64,000 nt of DNA from a virus: IMG/VR virus record IMGVR_UViG_3300031841_003468, positions 62,001 to 126,000 of that record, one strand, 5' to 3'. Under the pieces are notes generated by a model that worked only from the letters and a program-made list of their open reading frames with translations, had not been told where the DNA came from and did no database searches. Of the stretch, positions 37,218 to 47,938 are shown one piece after another (within the stretch, counting starts at the first letter, position 1; every line of letters begins with the position of its first letter). The translations under genes were made by a program, and so were the position numbers.

Positions 37218-40202
37218 ATGCTCGTCAAAGACAGAGTAAAGGAATCGGCCACAGGTACGTCCGGTAATCTGTCCCTTCAGGGGGCAGACACCGGCTATGT
37301 GGCTTTTTCTACTATTGGAAATAATGAATATACATACTACTGCGTTATAAGTGCAGATAGAACTCAATGGGAAGTTGGCTACGGTCAACTTAACTCTGAT
37401 TCTAGTGAGCTTATTAGACCAGCTACAGTTATATCTAACAGTGCAGGCAACACTTCAAGACTTACTCTTGGTAGTGGAACCCACACTGTTTTTTGCACGT
37501 CTCCCGCTAGCAAATCTGTCTACCTTGACAATTCTGGGGCAGCAAATGTAGCTGTTAGTGTATTTACTAATGATGCTGGCTATTTAACATCCTATACAGA
37601 AACAAATGATCTAAGCTCGGCAGTTACTTGGGCAAATGTTCCTGATGCCAACATTACAGAATCGTCGGTAACACAGCATCAAGCTGCTCTTTCTATAACA
37701 GAATCACAGATCAGTGACTTTGGAACTTACCTTACTTCTGAGACTTCACATGCAGATGTCGTTGTGGATGGAGACTTTGGTTCAGAAGGCTTGATGAAGC
37801 GTGGCGGTAGTGCTGGAACATATACTATAGTAACTGATAACTCATCTAATTGGAACACTGCCTTTGGATGGGGTAATCATGCATCCGCTGGCTACTTAAC
37901 TTCTATATCTGGAATAACAACATCTAGTTTTGATGCTGCAACATTAGTTACAGAAGCAGATGACATATCAGACAATGATAATGATACAACAATCCCGACT
38001 TCTGCAGCAGTAAAAGATTATGCTGATCATGCAGAAAGTATTCTTAAATGTGTAAATGCTAGCGGTGGAACCCTCAATGCTGGCGAAGCCGTTTATCTTT
38101 CTGGTCATACTGGAACACAGATACAGGTTGACAAAGCAGACAATACTGATGCGGCTAAGATGCCAGCCATAGGTATAGTTAAGACTTCTGCTAGTAATAA
38201 TGCCGCAGTAGATATTGTCACGCATGGTAAACTTATAGGGATTGATACTTCTACACCAGCCTACTCAGTAGGGGATGAATTATATATTAACGGCTCAGGT
38301 GCTTTAACAGATGTTGTTCCTACCGGTGAGTCATCACTAATACAAAAAATGGCAAAAGTTGTAAGGGTTCATGCCAGTAGCGGTGAAATATATATTATGG
38401 GTGCAGGAAGAAGTAATGCTGTACCTAATCTAAATTCAGCTAAAATATTTCTAGGTAATGCTAGCAATAAGGCTGTCGCCACCAGTATCACCGGAGATGT
38501 TACTATTACTAACGCTGGCGTTACTACCGTTGGCTCTGTTGGTGAGTCTATTGTAACAGCACACCAAGCTGCACTGTCTATAACTGAGTCACAAATAAGT
38601 GATTTAGGCTCTTACATCACTGCTAGTTCTATAGATACATTAACAAATAAGAGTGGTAATATTTCTCAGTGGACAAATGACTCAGGTTATTTAACTGCTG
38701 TTTCTGGATTAACTGTAAGTAATTTTGATGCTGCAACAATAGTTTTAGAATCTGAAGGAATTGGGTCTAACGATAATGACACAACTATTCCTACCTCTGC
38801 TGCAGTTGTAGACTATGTAGCCAATAATGCTGGTGGTGCTAGCGACCTAAATGACTTAGGGGACGTTTCTTATGGTGGAACAAATCTGAGTCATACCATA
38901 TTGATTAATAATAATCCCGGCTCTGCACCTAACCATGGAACTTTAGGGTCAGACAATACTAGAAATCTTGGGATTGGCTACTTTGCTTTATCTAGTATAA
39001 CAGACGCTTCCTACAATATTGCTTTAGGTAGTCTTTCCGGATGGCAGTTGACTACAGGGGACAAAAATGTATTTATAGGGCAAGATGCTGGATCACAAAT
39101 TACAGACGGGGACAGTAATATATGCATTGGCTATCAAACTCAGTATTACGGCAATGACGGAGATTACAACATAGCTATTGGTATTCATGCCTTAAGGGGA
39201 AACAGTAATGGTACTAGCACAACAAACAACTATAATAATATAGGTATTGGACAGCAAGCTTTATACAAAATTGAAGATGGAGATTCAAATGTAGCAGTCG
39301 GATATAAGGCTGCAAATGAAGTTAAAAACGGACAACAAAATGTTGCCGTTGGATATCAGGCACAACTATATGACGAAACTTGCGACCATAATGTTGCTAT
39401 TGGTAGAGACGCTTTAAAAGGAAGTGCTAGCTCTGATAATCAGCAATACAACACGGGCGTAGGAGCTACAGCCCTTTTTGCCATTACAACCGGAAGTTAT
39501 AATACCGGTGCTGGAGCATATACTGGAGCAGATCTTACGACAGGTGATAAAAATGTATATCTAGGGTACTCTGCTGGAACTGGAGCAACCGCAACAGAAA
39601 GCAACATGCTATACATTGGAAACGCTATTGTTTCTCTTGATGGAACAATTATCAAAGCAGATATGGCAGAAAAACATATTGCTTTCGGCATGGCCGACGA
39701 CCATTTTAGTAACACTACTGGCTCAGCTACTGTCCAGATATATCCTAAAGATGCAGCAGACAATGCTTTAGAAATTAAGATGACTGCAACTCCTTCCGCT
39801 GCTACTCGTGCACTAGAAGTCAAGAACAGTTCTGGTACTAGCCAATACTCGGTCACTGCAGACGGTGCAGTAAAAAGCAAAATGCACACCGAAACTTATG
39901 GAGCTACTACAACATTTGACTTAAACGAATCAAACTTTTTTACGGTTACATTAACTGGCGACAGTACTTTTGCACTTTCAAACTCTACTACAGGGCAAAG
40001 ATTTGTAATTAGGGTTGTACAAGACGGCACTGGTAGTCATGGTGTAACTTGGTGGAGTGGATTAAAGTGGGCTAATGCAACCGCACCAACTTTAACAACT
40101 GCCGCAAACTCAATCGACACATTTGGCTTCATTTGCACGGATTCTTCGACTCCTGTTTATGAAGGTTATATCATAGGACAGAATGTAGCGACACCATCAT
40201 AA
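37218..40202 (+). CDS. Tail fibre with repeated beta-roll segments
   Basis: 994 residues. Two copies of an SFDAATLV...DNDNDTTIPTSAAV unit near 240 and 510, then 580-800 a series of GDKNVFIGQDAG, GDSNICIGYQT, GDYNIAIGIHAL, GDSNVAVGYKA units resembling the YadA-head type trimeric beta-roll. The C-terminal 120 residues form a beta domain seen at fibre tips (TFALSNSTTGQRFVIRVVQ). A trimeric adhesin for host recognition is inferred. Confidence 0.75.
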   Translation: MLVKDRVKESATGTSGNLSLQGADTGYVAFSTIGNNEYTYYCVISADRTQWEVGYGQLNSDSSELIRPATVISNSAGNTSRLTLGSGTHTVFCTSPASKSVYLDNSGAANVAVSVFTNDAGYLTSYTETNDLSSAVTWANVPDANITESSVTQHQAALSITESQISDFGTYLTSETSHADVVVDGDFGSEGLMKRGGSAGTYTIVTDNSSNWNTAFGWGNHASAGYLTSISGITTSSFDAATLVTEADDISDNDNDTTIPTSAAVKDYADHAESILKCVNASGGTLNAGEAVYLSGHTGTQIQVDKADNTDAAKMPAIGIVKTSASNNAAVDIVTHGKLIGIDTSTPAYSVGDELYINGSGALTDVVPTGESSLIQKMAKVVRVHASSGEIYIMGAGRSNAVPNLNSAKIFLGNASNKAVATSITGDVTITNAGVTTVGSVGESIVTAHQAALSITESQISDLGSYITASSIDTLTNKSGNISQWTNDSGYLTAVSGLTVSNFDAATIVLESEGIGSNDNDTTIPTSAAVVDYVANNAGGASDLNDLGDVSYGGTNLSHTILINNNPGSAPNHGTLGSDNTRNLGIGYFALSSITDASYNIALGSLSGWQLTTGDKNVFIGQDAGSQITDGDSNICIGYQTQYYGNDGDYNIAIGIHALRGNSNGTSTTNNYNNIGIGQQALYKIEDGDSNVAVGYKAANEVKNGQQNVAVGYQAQLYDETCDHNVAIGRDALKGSASSDNQQYNTGVGATALFAITTGSYNTGAGAYTGADLTTGDKNVYLGYSAGTGATATESNMLYIGNAIVSLDGTIIKADMAEKHIAFGMADDHFSNTTGSATVQIYPKDAADNALEIKMTATPSAATRALEVKNSSGTSQYSVTADGAVKSKMHTETYGATTTFDLNESNFFTVTLTGDSTFALSNSTTGQRFVIRVVQDGTGSHGVTWWSGLKWANATAPTLTTAANSIDTFGFICTDSSTPVYEGYIIGQNVATPS

Positions 40203-41032
40203 TGGAAATATTAGTAAATATAAACCATAATACTGACATAGATCAGTACAGCGATGGAGATGTCATTAGATGTTTTCCTCCTGAAGAAATTTTAGTGACT
40301 AGAGCACAAACAATTTGCAACGCTGCAAACTTTGGCTTTAATTCACATGGATTAAGAGAACTAGGAACACTATTAGAAAAATACCAACAGAAGACTAGTA
40401 AGTTTAAGTTTATAAGACTGAACTCAAATAATGTTCTAAAAAGAAACTTGATTACTGGTGAAGAGATCGTCGTCTCTAATACTGCAAATGAAGAAGGTGA
40501 AAGAATTCATACTGAAGCATTTCTAAAGAGAAGACTTGCTAGACCAAAGCATAAAATATTTGGTAATAGTCAGGGCCGAGAGATATGGTATTCTAATAGT
40601 ATTTACTTGATTGATAGGATGGATTTAGTTGATGCCATATGGAATGACATTGAAACAGAAACTGGTATCTTAAAAGCAGATAATACTAGAAAGCATTTCA
40701 CTAGAACTGAAAAAAGAAACTTCTTAGTCTTAGACTGCACAGGATTTATTAATAATGAATACAAAGACATTTCTATGGGAACAGCCGTAGAAAGATCTAA
40801 TAGTGTCATTAATCCAATAGGTGATAGTGAAGACCAAGAATACGAAATTCTAGCAAAAAGAAGATGGAACATCCCATACTTTGATCTTGCTACTGAACTT
40901 GGTATTGACATTGATAAAGTTAGAGATCCAAGTAAACTAGTTGACCCTAGACAGGATATTCCTAGAGAACAAAAAAACAAGCTTGACGATATTATGATTG
41001 ATAAAGTCAACACTGGAGAAATTATTATATAA
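40202..41032 (+). CDS. Protein of unknown function within fibre module
   Basis: 276 residues, basic and not repetitive, beginning MEILVNINHNTDIDQYSDGD. Genes on both sides are fibres, joined by stop-start overlaps. It may be an assembly factor or connector; no family recognised. Confidence 0.55.
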   Translation: MEILVNINHNTDIDQYSDGDVIRCFPPEEILVTRAQTICNAANFGFNSHGLRELGTLLEKYQQKTSKFKFIRLNSNNVLKRNLITGEEIVVSNTANEEGERIHTEAFLKRRLARPKHKIFGNSQGREIWYSNSIYLIDRMDLVDAIWNDIETETGILKADNTRKHFTRTEKRNFLVLDCTGFINNEYKDISMGTAVERSNSVINPIGDSEDQEYEILAKRRWNIPYFDLATELGIDIDKVRDPSKLVDPRQDIPREQKNKLDDIMIDKVNTGEIII

Positions 41033-42402
41033 TGGCAACCATATACAAAAGCATAGGAGAAAGGGCAGATATTACCATAGTTGATGGTGATTCTAGCTTG
41101 CCTACTAGTTCAACGGGCTCAGGCACGTTTGCTAGCCCCTATTCAATGACCTACAGTTCCTCTCCGGGAAATGTTGGTATTGGTGATGTATTAGAGGTAA
41201 TAGACGGAACCTCTTTTGCCACATATTATTACTACGTAAAGTCTGTTTCAGGAAACACTGTCGAAGTTGTTTGGGTTTATGAAGATTCAGGTATGGGCTA
41301 TGGAACTTCATCTCCAACTGATTTGTTTGATATGTCTTTTCAGCAGGCTGGACATGATTACAGTCGTGGGTACAGTTCTATGACTGCTTGGGAAACTGGA
41401 CTAAGTAATTCAGACTGGTATAGCTCAGGCGATGATGTTGTTGGCTGGGTTCATGATGACAATGACTATTTTGAAGAAAATGTAATTTTTAATAACACTA
41501 CTAGCTTCAATAGCGTAAAGCTTACCGTGCCTGAATCAGATAGACATGATGGCACCGCAAACACTGGCGTTATTAACAAGCCAAACGCTGATCCCGGTGC
41601 AAATAATTCAACGTCTATTTTTAATATAGATATGAGTAACTTTACTCTTGAGTGGATAGAAATTGACATGTCTGGATCAACAAGTACTAATATTTGTATT
41701 CAGACCGGTACTAGCAACACTAATGCAGATACAGACATTACAATACAAAATATGATTATACACACTTGGGGTACTAATCAGACTACCGACCCTCAGCACG
41801 GAATACTTATGAGGGGTGCAAGCGGAGGGTACCACAAGATATACAATAACATATTTTATAACTTTGATGAATCGGATGATAGTAATGTATTTATTAACTG
41901 TAATCAATCCCGTGCTACTGTCTATGTTTATAATAACACTGGGTTTGATATTCAGACTGGATCTAGTGGCAAAGTAGCCTATGGTATTTTATTTAGCAGT
42001 GATAATCCTGCTGAAGTTAATATAGTAAATAATATAATGCTTGATGCCAACAATACAAATAGTGCTTCAAATCAATATGATTTTTATAGAGGAAGCTCAA
42101 ATAGAAGTGGAACTAGATCACATAATCTTTCCAGCGATTCTAGTGCTTCCACCTATGGCACTGATGCACAAACAGGACAAACTGCTTCCAATGTTTGTGT
42201 TTCAACTACTGGCTCGATAGATCTACATATACTTGATACGTCAGATGCAGTTGGTAATGGAACAGACTTAGGCACGGAAGCAAATATAGATATAAATGGT
42301 TTTGACAGAAACGGTACTGATGTTGATTGGGATATTGGTGCTCATCAAGTAACAACAGGTGGCACTACTGCAGGAGCCGCATTTTTATTATTCGTAGATT
42401 AA
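41032..42402 (+). CDS. Beta-helix tail spike or fibre
   Basis: 456 residues. Middle section has parallel beta-helix rungs typical of pectate-lyase-like spikes (LEWIEIDMSGSTS, ITIQNMIIHTWG, YHKIYNNIFYNF, VYVYNNTGFDI, VNIVNNIMLDA). Ends with a short GAAFLLFVD segment, possibly membrane- or partner-binding. Sugar binding or cleavage is inferred from fold only; no catalytic residues are identified. Confidence 0.65.
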   Translation: MATIYKSIGERADITIVDGDSSLPTSSTGSGTFASPYSMTYSSSPGNVGIGDVLEVIDGTSFATYYYYVKSVSGNTVEVVWVYEDSGMGYGTSSPTDLFDMSFQQAGHDYSRGYSSMTAWETGLSNSDWYSSGDDVVGWVHDDNDYFEENVIFNNTTSFNSVKLTVPESDRHDGTANTGVINKPNADPGANNSTSIFNIDMSNFTLEWIEIDMSGSTSTNICIQTGTSNTNADTDITIQNMIIHTWGTNQTTDPQHGILMRGASGGYHKIYNNIFYNFDESDDSNVFINCNQSRATVYVYNNTGFDIQTGSSGKVAYGILFSSDNPAEVNIVNNIMLDANNTNSASNQYDFYRGSSNRSGTRSHNLSSDSSASTYGTDAQTGQTASNVCVSTTGSIDLHILDTSDAVGNGTDLGTEANIDINGFDRNGTDVDWDIGAHQVTTGGTTAGAAFLLFVD

Positions 42403-42412
42403 GGTTTTAGTA

Positions 42413-43048
42413 ATGGCAAATAAACAAATTAAAGATCTTAATGTAAGGTCTGATGTACATAAAACAGATAAGTTGATTGTTCAGTCTGCGGATGATACTG
42501 TAAGTAACATTTCTGTAGATGCTTTGGCTGATGAAACAAGATTCCAAATAATGGGATGGGGATATAGGTCTGATAATGGCTTAGATACAACCCCGCTAAG
42601 TGTAGATGGAGACACATGGACTCAATTAACCAATGATGGTGCATCCTCATCCTCTGCTACTGGGTTTTTGGCAGATGGCATAACAAGAGTATTTGACACA
42701 TCAACAGGACAAGTCAAACTAGATCAATTATCATTAGCATCTACTGTTTTATTTAGGGTTGGTCTTGAAATGACACCTTCTGTAAACAACACGCTTGTTT
42801 CCGTTAGGTTAAACTATAATGCTAGAGACGAAAATAATGACATATTATATTCATTCCAGCAAGACTCTCAAACTTCAGAGTTAGCAGAATCTGGAGCTGG
42901 TACGGTATACAATAAAATTTTTATAATTCCAGTTTATGTCGGAGATGAAAATTCTCGCAGAGGAGAGGGATACTTTGAGGTTCATAGCTCTGCAGCTCTT
43001 TCTGTTAACGACGTTAAGATATTAAGCATCATTTCAGGAGGTGCATAA
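42413..43048 (+). CDS. Small fibre-associated structural protein
   Basis: 211 residues. It begins MANKQIKDLNVRSDVHKTDKLI with VSNISVDALADETRFQI, a short segment common at the start of phage fibre proteins, then a beta-sandwich-like region. It ends on the ATG of the 1622-residue protein. Confidence 0.6.
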   Translation: MANKQIKDLNVRSDVHKTDKLIVQSADDTVSNISVDALADETRFQIMGWGYRSDNGLDTTPLSVDGDTWTQLTNDGASSSSATGFLADGITRVFDTSTGQVKLDQLSLASTVLFRVGLEMTPSVNNTLVSVRLNYNARDENNDILYSFQQDSQTSELAESGAGTVYNKIFIIPVYVGDENSRRGEGYFEVHSSAALSVNDVKILSIISGGA

Positions 43049-46000
43049 TGGCCCAGTATTTACTCAAAAGATCAAAAAATGACCAGAGCATTGTTTTTCA
43101 AAGAGATGCTAAAAGAGTTGGCACACACCCTCTTGGTGTATTACTTGCCGTAGGTAATGGTGACGGAACTGTCTCTATCAAAAATGAAGGTAAGTCAATA
43201 GATGGCATAGATTTTTTTGAGCTATCTAATATTCCTTTTGCAGAATACAGAGTAAGAGATTTACAGGCTGGGGGTACGTATGCTGCCCAAAGACAGGTTG
43301 GTTCAGATGAAGCAGAAACTGTATCCGAACTAAATGAACTACTTGGTAATAATATTAGTAATAATCCTGACGAAACATTAGCTAGGCTTAGTGGTGACTT
43401 GATTGTAGATGCTGCTCGTGGTAGTGATACTACTGGTAATGGTACTGTATCTAAACCTTATGCAACTATTGGAGCTGCATACGCTGCGTCAGCTAGCGGT
43501 CAGACTATCGCTATTTGTGCCGGAACATACACTGAAACTATTATTGCAGACGGATCAAAATCCATAAGGTTCATTGGTATGGACAGAGAGCTTGTTATCT
43601 GGCAAGCAGCTGCATCTTTCTCGGATACCAATGATTCATGTTTTGAAACTACTGGAACATCATCGACTAATGAATTTCACTTTACTGGAATATCCTTTAA
43701 AAAAGGTTGTTTTGCAGTCAAAATCATGTCTGCTTCTAAAGTGCTAATAAATAATTGTGTGTTTTACCATAATGGATGGAGTGGATCAAGACTATCTTTA
43801 TCTGCGGCACAAACAGATACTTGGGCAAATGAGGGAACACTGGGTTATGACTCCTCTGCTTCAGACTTACAATCTTTCGCTGCCAGCTCTGAGGTTATGA
43901 GTACTGAGGGTGGTGCAATCTTCATTGAAAATTCAACTGAGGTTGAAATCACAGACAACGACATTCATCATTGCAGATCTGGAATTTATTTACTAGACTG
44001 TGGAGAAAATGGTTTTGGCAATATTTCAAGAAACCAAATACACACATGTATATTGAGTGCCATTCACTTAAATTCTTCTAGCCTAACTGCCACAGATGGA
44101 TGTTCAAACTTTAATATTTATAATAATTCTGCATCACTTACTGGGGACAATGGTATTTTTGTATGCGGTGGAATTGATAACATTGTTGCCTTAAACGTAA
44201 TTAAAAATAATTGGAATGCTGGATGCATGGCAGCAGATGCTTCCAATACTCGTTTTAGAGACATGGACTTATCTGATAATAATAGGGCTGCAACTAATGC
44301 AATGGGAGAAACTGGCCATGCAGAAGGATCTATTGTCATCAAGGGGTCTACACTAAGATCTGATGCAGATTTTATCTGTGAAATTTTAGACACTCAAATT
44401 TATAATACTGGGCTGGGCTCTAGTAGCGAAAAGGTTGGTATTTATATTGACGACGGTCTTGATGCAATTAACGACAGAAGTAGGGCATTAATCAACATTG
44501 ACGATGTTGGCTTTAAGAGTCAGGACTATGCCATCAAAGCAGAGTGTGATTTAGATGAAATAAAATTGACGCTTGGCGACTTAAGATTCATAGACACTGT
44601 AGAAAAAAATATAGTAGCAACTAATGGTAAATACTATGAGCTACCATTTTCAAATCACCACACTAATATTAATGTTATTGACTTTAAGCTAGATGACACT
44701 AATTCACAGATTCAGGTTAGAGAAGGTCATAATGGTAATGTAATTAATACTTACCCAATTAACTCTTTACAGGCTGTAGCTTTTGGCACTAAGATTAGAG
44801 TCATACTTAAGGGGTCAGACAAAATTCAATTTGACGACATCCCTGTTTCCGGCTGTAGTATTGGTGGTGTAGCCGTTAACTCTGTCCTTGCTACTGCAGT
44901 AAACACACTAAATGGTATATTTACCAACACATCTGGTTTTTCTACTACTGGAGTCACTGTTACTGGTGGTAGTGTAACTGGCAATGATCTTACTTTAAAT
45001 ATGTCTGATAGCAGTTCTATAACTATTGACGTTACATCTTTAGCAGTTGACACAGACAATGAAGTGTCCAGCGGTGCAGTTAGTGGGACTGATCTTGTTC
45101 TTACTATGAGTGATGCATCTACTGTTACTATTGATGTTGCAAACTTAGTTAATGGTGCGACTGTTAATCTTGCCAATCCAAACTGGTTCTACCTGAATGG
45201 CCCCGATGCCGGTGACGCTGTTCCAGATACTAGTAGTGCAGAACAATCCAAGGCACCATTTTACTTTGGTGAAGCTCTTTATCCGGGTGAAGAAATTGCT
45301 TGGACACCTAATTATGATAGCGATACACGATTTGGGATATGGCAAGGTGGAACTTTATACGGTTGGAGTAACATAAATAATACTCATTACTCAAAAAGCA
45401 TGTATTATGATGAGAGTCACAATAACTTACCGAGCGGCAAATCTTATGGCTGGGACTGGACTGAATCCCAAGGTAATTCATTTGCTAACGGGGATAGTAT
45501 AATTTTAAGATACGATACAGATAATTTTCTAAAATTATTTAAGGTTCACCGTTACACTGGACAGGAAGACCTACGAGCAGTAGGGTCTGTAGCAGAAGAT
45601 GGAACTGCAAGAACCATTGTTTGTCATATGGCAGATGATAATGCTGACTTACAGCTATTTACACACAGAGCAACAACCCCTAAACCTTTTTATGTTCGCA
45701 CTGGTATTATAAGTACTAGGGGCGATCAGCACTTAAATTCCACATTCCAGCTTAATGACTACCAACCTTTAGACTACGGGCCTTTATTGGAAAAGGGTCA
45801 AGAACTAGTCTGGCAACATAGTAGTTCACTCACGGCTAGTAATACTATGGCTGTTGGTGTTTATGGTACTGATCTTACTGAAGGAACTTCTAACGCCAGA
45901 AAAGCTCAGTACTGGGTAAGATCTGTAGCTATTGAGTCAGGTAGAGTTAGAGCGGATGGCGGTGCTACTTATGATGGTACTGGTTTCGACATCAATACTC

Positions 46001-47916
46001 GCTATGCTAGTGGGTACACCGTAACCTCTAATACCATATTTGCTCTTAGATATGCGTCTGACAATAAGCTTAAGTTATATGATATTACTGACGAAGGTCA
46101 AATCCTTATCACTGAGGCCAATGTTGCCGAAGATGGAAATCCAGTTCAAATTACATTTGCTGCTCACCATTCTGAAACAGTACCTTCAATAACAAAAAGA
46201 GAAGCTGAATGGGAAATTGTCCATGAAGATTCTACTGGGCATGAAGGTGATTGGTATGATGGCATTAAACCTAGAACAGTTATTAAAAGTAGATTAGAAA
46301 TAAATCCGGGAGAAAAATTAAGTTTCACTTGGGCTCCTCATACTAATACTTCTAATTTTGGTCTAGATTGGCTTGGCAATGCAACCGGTCATACTGGCGG
46401 TATCAATACTAAAACCCTGTGGGAAGCTGGATTACTAAAAACTTCTAGTAGCACAGACAATGAGTTTAGGTCAATTAATAATTCACAGCCTGACTGGAAT
46501 ATGAATACTAACAATCAGTATTATGATGATTCAAGCGGCACTATCCTTTGGAGCAAACCAAGGGCTACAATGAACTTGGAAATAAGATACTTTGCCAATT
46601 ACTCAGTTCAACTACTGGACGTAGATACTGGTGAAGTAATAGCCACAATCGCACAGTCTTTGACCGGAAGTCCATTTAGATTTTGCATAGGGTCTAATCA
46701 TGGTTTAGCAGCTAGTGAAATACCTACCAATTTGACAAAGGCTTCTTTAAGCTCAAGTCCATCTCCTTCACTACTGACACATGCACCCGATATTTCAAAT
46801 CAGACTTTAAATGCTGTTGAAAATTCAACCATTAACTTTACACCATCATTAGACACTAGTTCTAACAAGGTTACAATGTGGGCTTTTGAAAATCTTCCTA
46901 GCTGGCTAGTTGCCGATGAATCTACAGGTCAGATTACTGGAACTGCACCGGCTTACGCTGGAACAGCAGGTAGCGGAGTAAATGATGAGTATTATGTAAC
47001 TGTTAAAGTTGGTAATCCTTTTGGTATAGATACGTGTACCCTTACAGTCAGTATAGCAGAATTATTACTGAATACAACATATACTAAGTGTATAGATAAC
47101 GATAATACAAATGAGTGGCTACAGCAAGTCACCAATAGCCTATCACAAAACCCGTTGAGAAGAAATGCAAATGGTACTGGCTCTAGTGATGCTTGGACTG
47201 TTAGTATATTGCAAGAATTTACGGGCGACACTACTGGTGGCTATTTGTTTGCACAGGGTGATAGTGCAACTGGAGTAGGTGTAAGATTATTCACCAATGG
47301 CAATGGAAATCTATCTTTTAGATATGGTAACAGTACATATAAATTATGGCAAAGCTGGAATAATGGAACCCTATCTACAGGAAATGACGTTTTTCACCTT
47401 ATTACTATAACATATGATGGGGGAACAACTGGATCTGACTCCGCATATCTAAGTGACTACTTTGGTAGATTTAATTTTTATCTAACCGACTTAGATACTA
47501 AACAGACTTCCCAGATAACACCTGATTCTCAGAATCATAATAATGATGGTGTTAATCAAGCAATTTACGGTCGCCTTACAGTCGGCGGTAACTATAATAA
47601 TAACTACATTATGGGAGGTAAAGTTGCCGCTATGTCAATAACTAATTCTGCATTGACTTTATCTGAAATTCAAGGTGATAGCACAACTGGTGAAAATGGT
47701 TTTGCACTTGATCCGCTTGGATGGAAAACTGAGAATAGTATTACAGATCCTGATCAGCATAAAATCTGGTTAATGGGTGATGGTGTAGATGACAACGATA
47801 ATGGAGACCTTTACATCAGAAATCAGGTTGATACAACTGATAATGGATCAATGCTACAGATGAAGAATATGACATCAGATAGAATTGTAAATCACACACC
47901 TACAGGACTTCAATAA
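43048..47916 (+). CDS. Giant fibre: beta-helix, Ig-like and lectin domains
   Basis: 1622 residues. A pectin-lyase-like beta-helix near 125-500 (SKPYATIGAAYAASASGQTI, then VEITDNDIHHCRSGIYLLDC, ISRNQIHTCILSAIHL), three related lectin-like beta blocks in the middle (WFYLNG, FYVRTG and EWEIVHED starts), a cadherin/Ig-like module near 1250 (PSWLVADESTGQITGTAPA), and a concanavalin-like sandwich at the C-terminus. This looks like a main receptor-binding or polysaccharide-degrading fibre. Confidence 0.7.
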   Translation: MAQYLLKRSKNDQSIVFQRDAKRVGTHPLGVLLAVGNGDGTVSIKNEGKSIDGIDFFELSNIPFAEYRVRDLQAGGTYAAQRQVGSDEAETVSELNELLGNNISNNPDETLARLSGDLIVDAARGSDTTGNGTVSKPYATIGAAYAASASGQTIAICAGTYTETIIADGSKSIRFIGMDRELVIWQAAASFSDTNDSCFETTGTSSTNEFHFTGISFKKGCFAVKIMSASKVLINNCVFYHNGWSGSRLSLSAAQTDTWANEGTLGYDSSASDLQSFAASSEVMSTEGGAIFIENSTEVEITDNDIHHCRSGIYLLDCGENGFGNISRNQIHTCILSAIHLNSSSLTATDGCSNFNIYNNSASLTGDNGIFVCGGIDNIVALNVIKNNWNAGCMAADASNTRFRDMDLSDNNRAATNAMGETGHAEGSIVIKGSTLRSDADFICEILDTQIYNTGLGSSSEKVGIYIDDGLDAINDRSRALINIDDVGFKSQDYAIKAECDLDEIKLTLGDLRFIDTVEKNIVATNGKYYELPFSNHHTNINVIDFKLDDTNSQIQVREGHNGNVINTYPINSLQAVAFGTKIRVILKGSDKIQFDDIPVSGCSIGGVAVNSVLATAVNTLNGIFTNTSGFSTTGVTVTGGSVTGNDLTLNMSDSSSITIDVTSLAVDTDNEVSSGAVSGTDLVLTMSDASTVTIDVANLVNGATVNLANPNWFYLNGPDAGDAVPDTSSAEQSKAPFYFGEALYPGEEIAWTPNYDSDTRFGIWQGGTLYGWSNINNTHYSKSMYYDESHNNLPSGKSYGWDWTESQGNSFANGDSIILRYDTDNFLKLFKVHRYTGQEDLRAVGSVAEDGTARTIVCHMADDNADLQLFTHRATTPKPFYVRTGIISTRGDQHLNSTFQLNDYQPLDYGPLLEKGQELVWQHSSSLTASNTMAVGVYGTDLTEGTSNARKAQYWVRSVAIESGRVRADGGATYDGTGFDINTRYASGYTVTSNTIFALRYASDNKLKLYDITDEGQILITEANVAEDGNPVQITFAAHHSETVPSITKREAEWEIVHEDSTGHEGDWYDGIKPRTVIKSRLEINPGEKLSFTWAPHTNTSNFGLDWLGNATGHTGGINTKTLWEAGLLKTSSSTDNEFRSINNSQPDWNMNTNNQYYDDSSGTILWSKPRATMNLEIRYFANYSVQLLDVDTGEVIATIAQSLTGSPFRFCIGSNHGLAASEIPTNLTKASLSSSPSPSLLTHAPDISNQTLNAVENSTINFTPSLDTSSNKVTMWAFENLPSWLVADESTGQITGTAPAYAGTAGSGVNDEYYVTVKVGNPFGIDTCTLTVSIAELLLNTTYTKCIDNDNTNEWLQQVTNSLSQNPLRRNANGTGSSDAWTVSILQEFTGDTTGGYLFAQGDSATGVGVRLFTNGNGNLSFRYGNSTYKLWQSWNNGTLSTGNDVFHLITITYDGGTTGSDSAYLSDYFGRFNFYLTDLDTKQTSQITPDSQNHNNDGVNQAIYGRLTVGGNYNNNYIMGGKVAAMSITNSALTLSEIQGDSTTGENGFALDPLGWKTENSITDPDQHKIWLMGDGVDDNDNGDLYIRNQVDTTDNGSMLQMKNMTSDRIVNHTPTGLQ

Positions 47917-47938
47917 TTTTAACCCGGAGATTATCTAA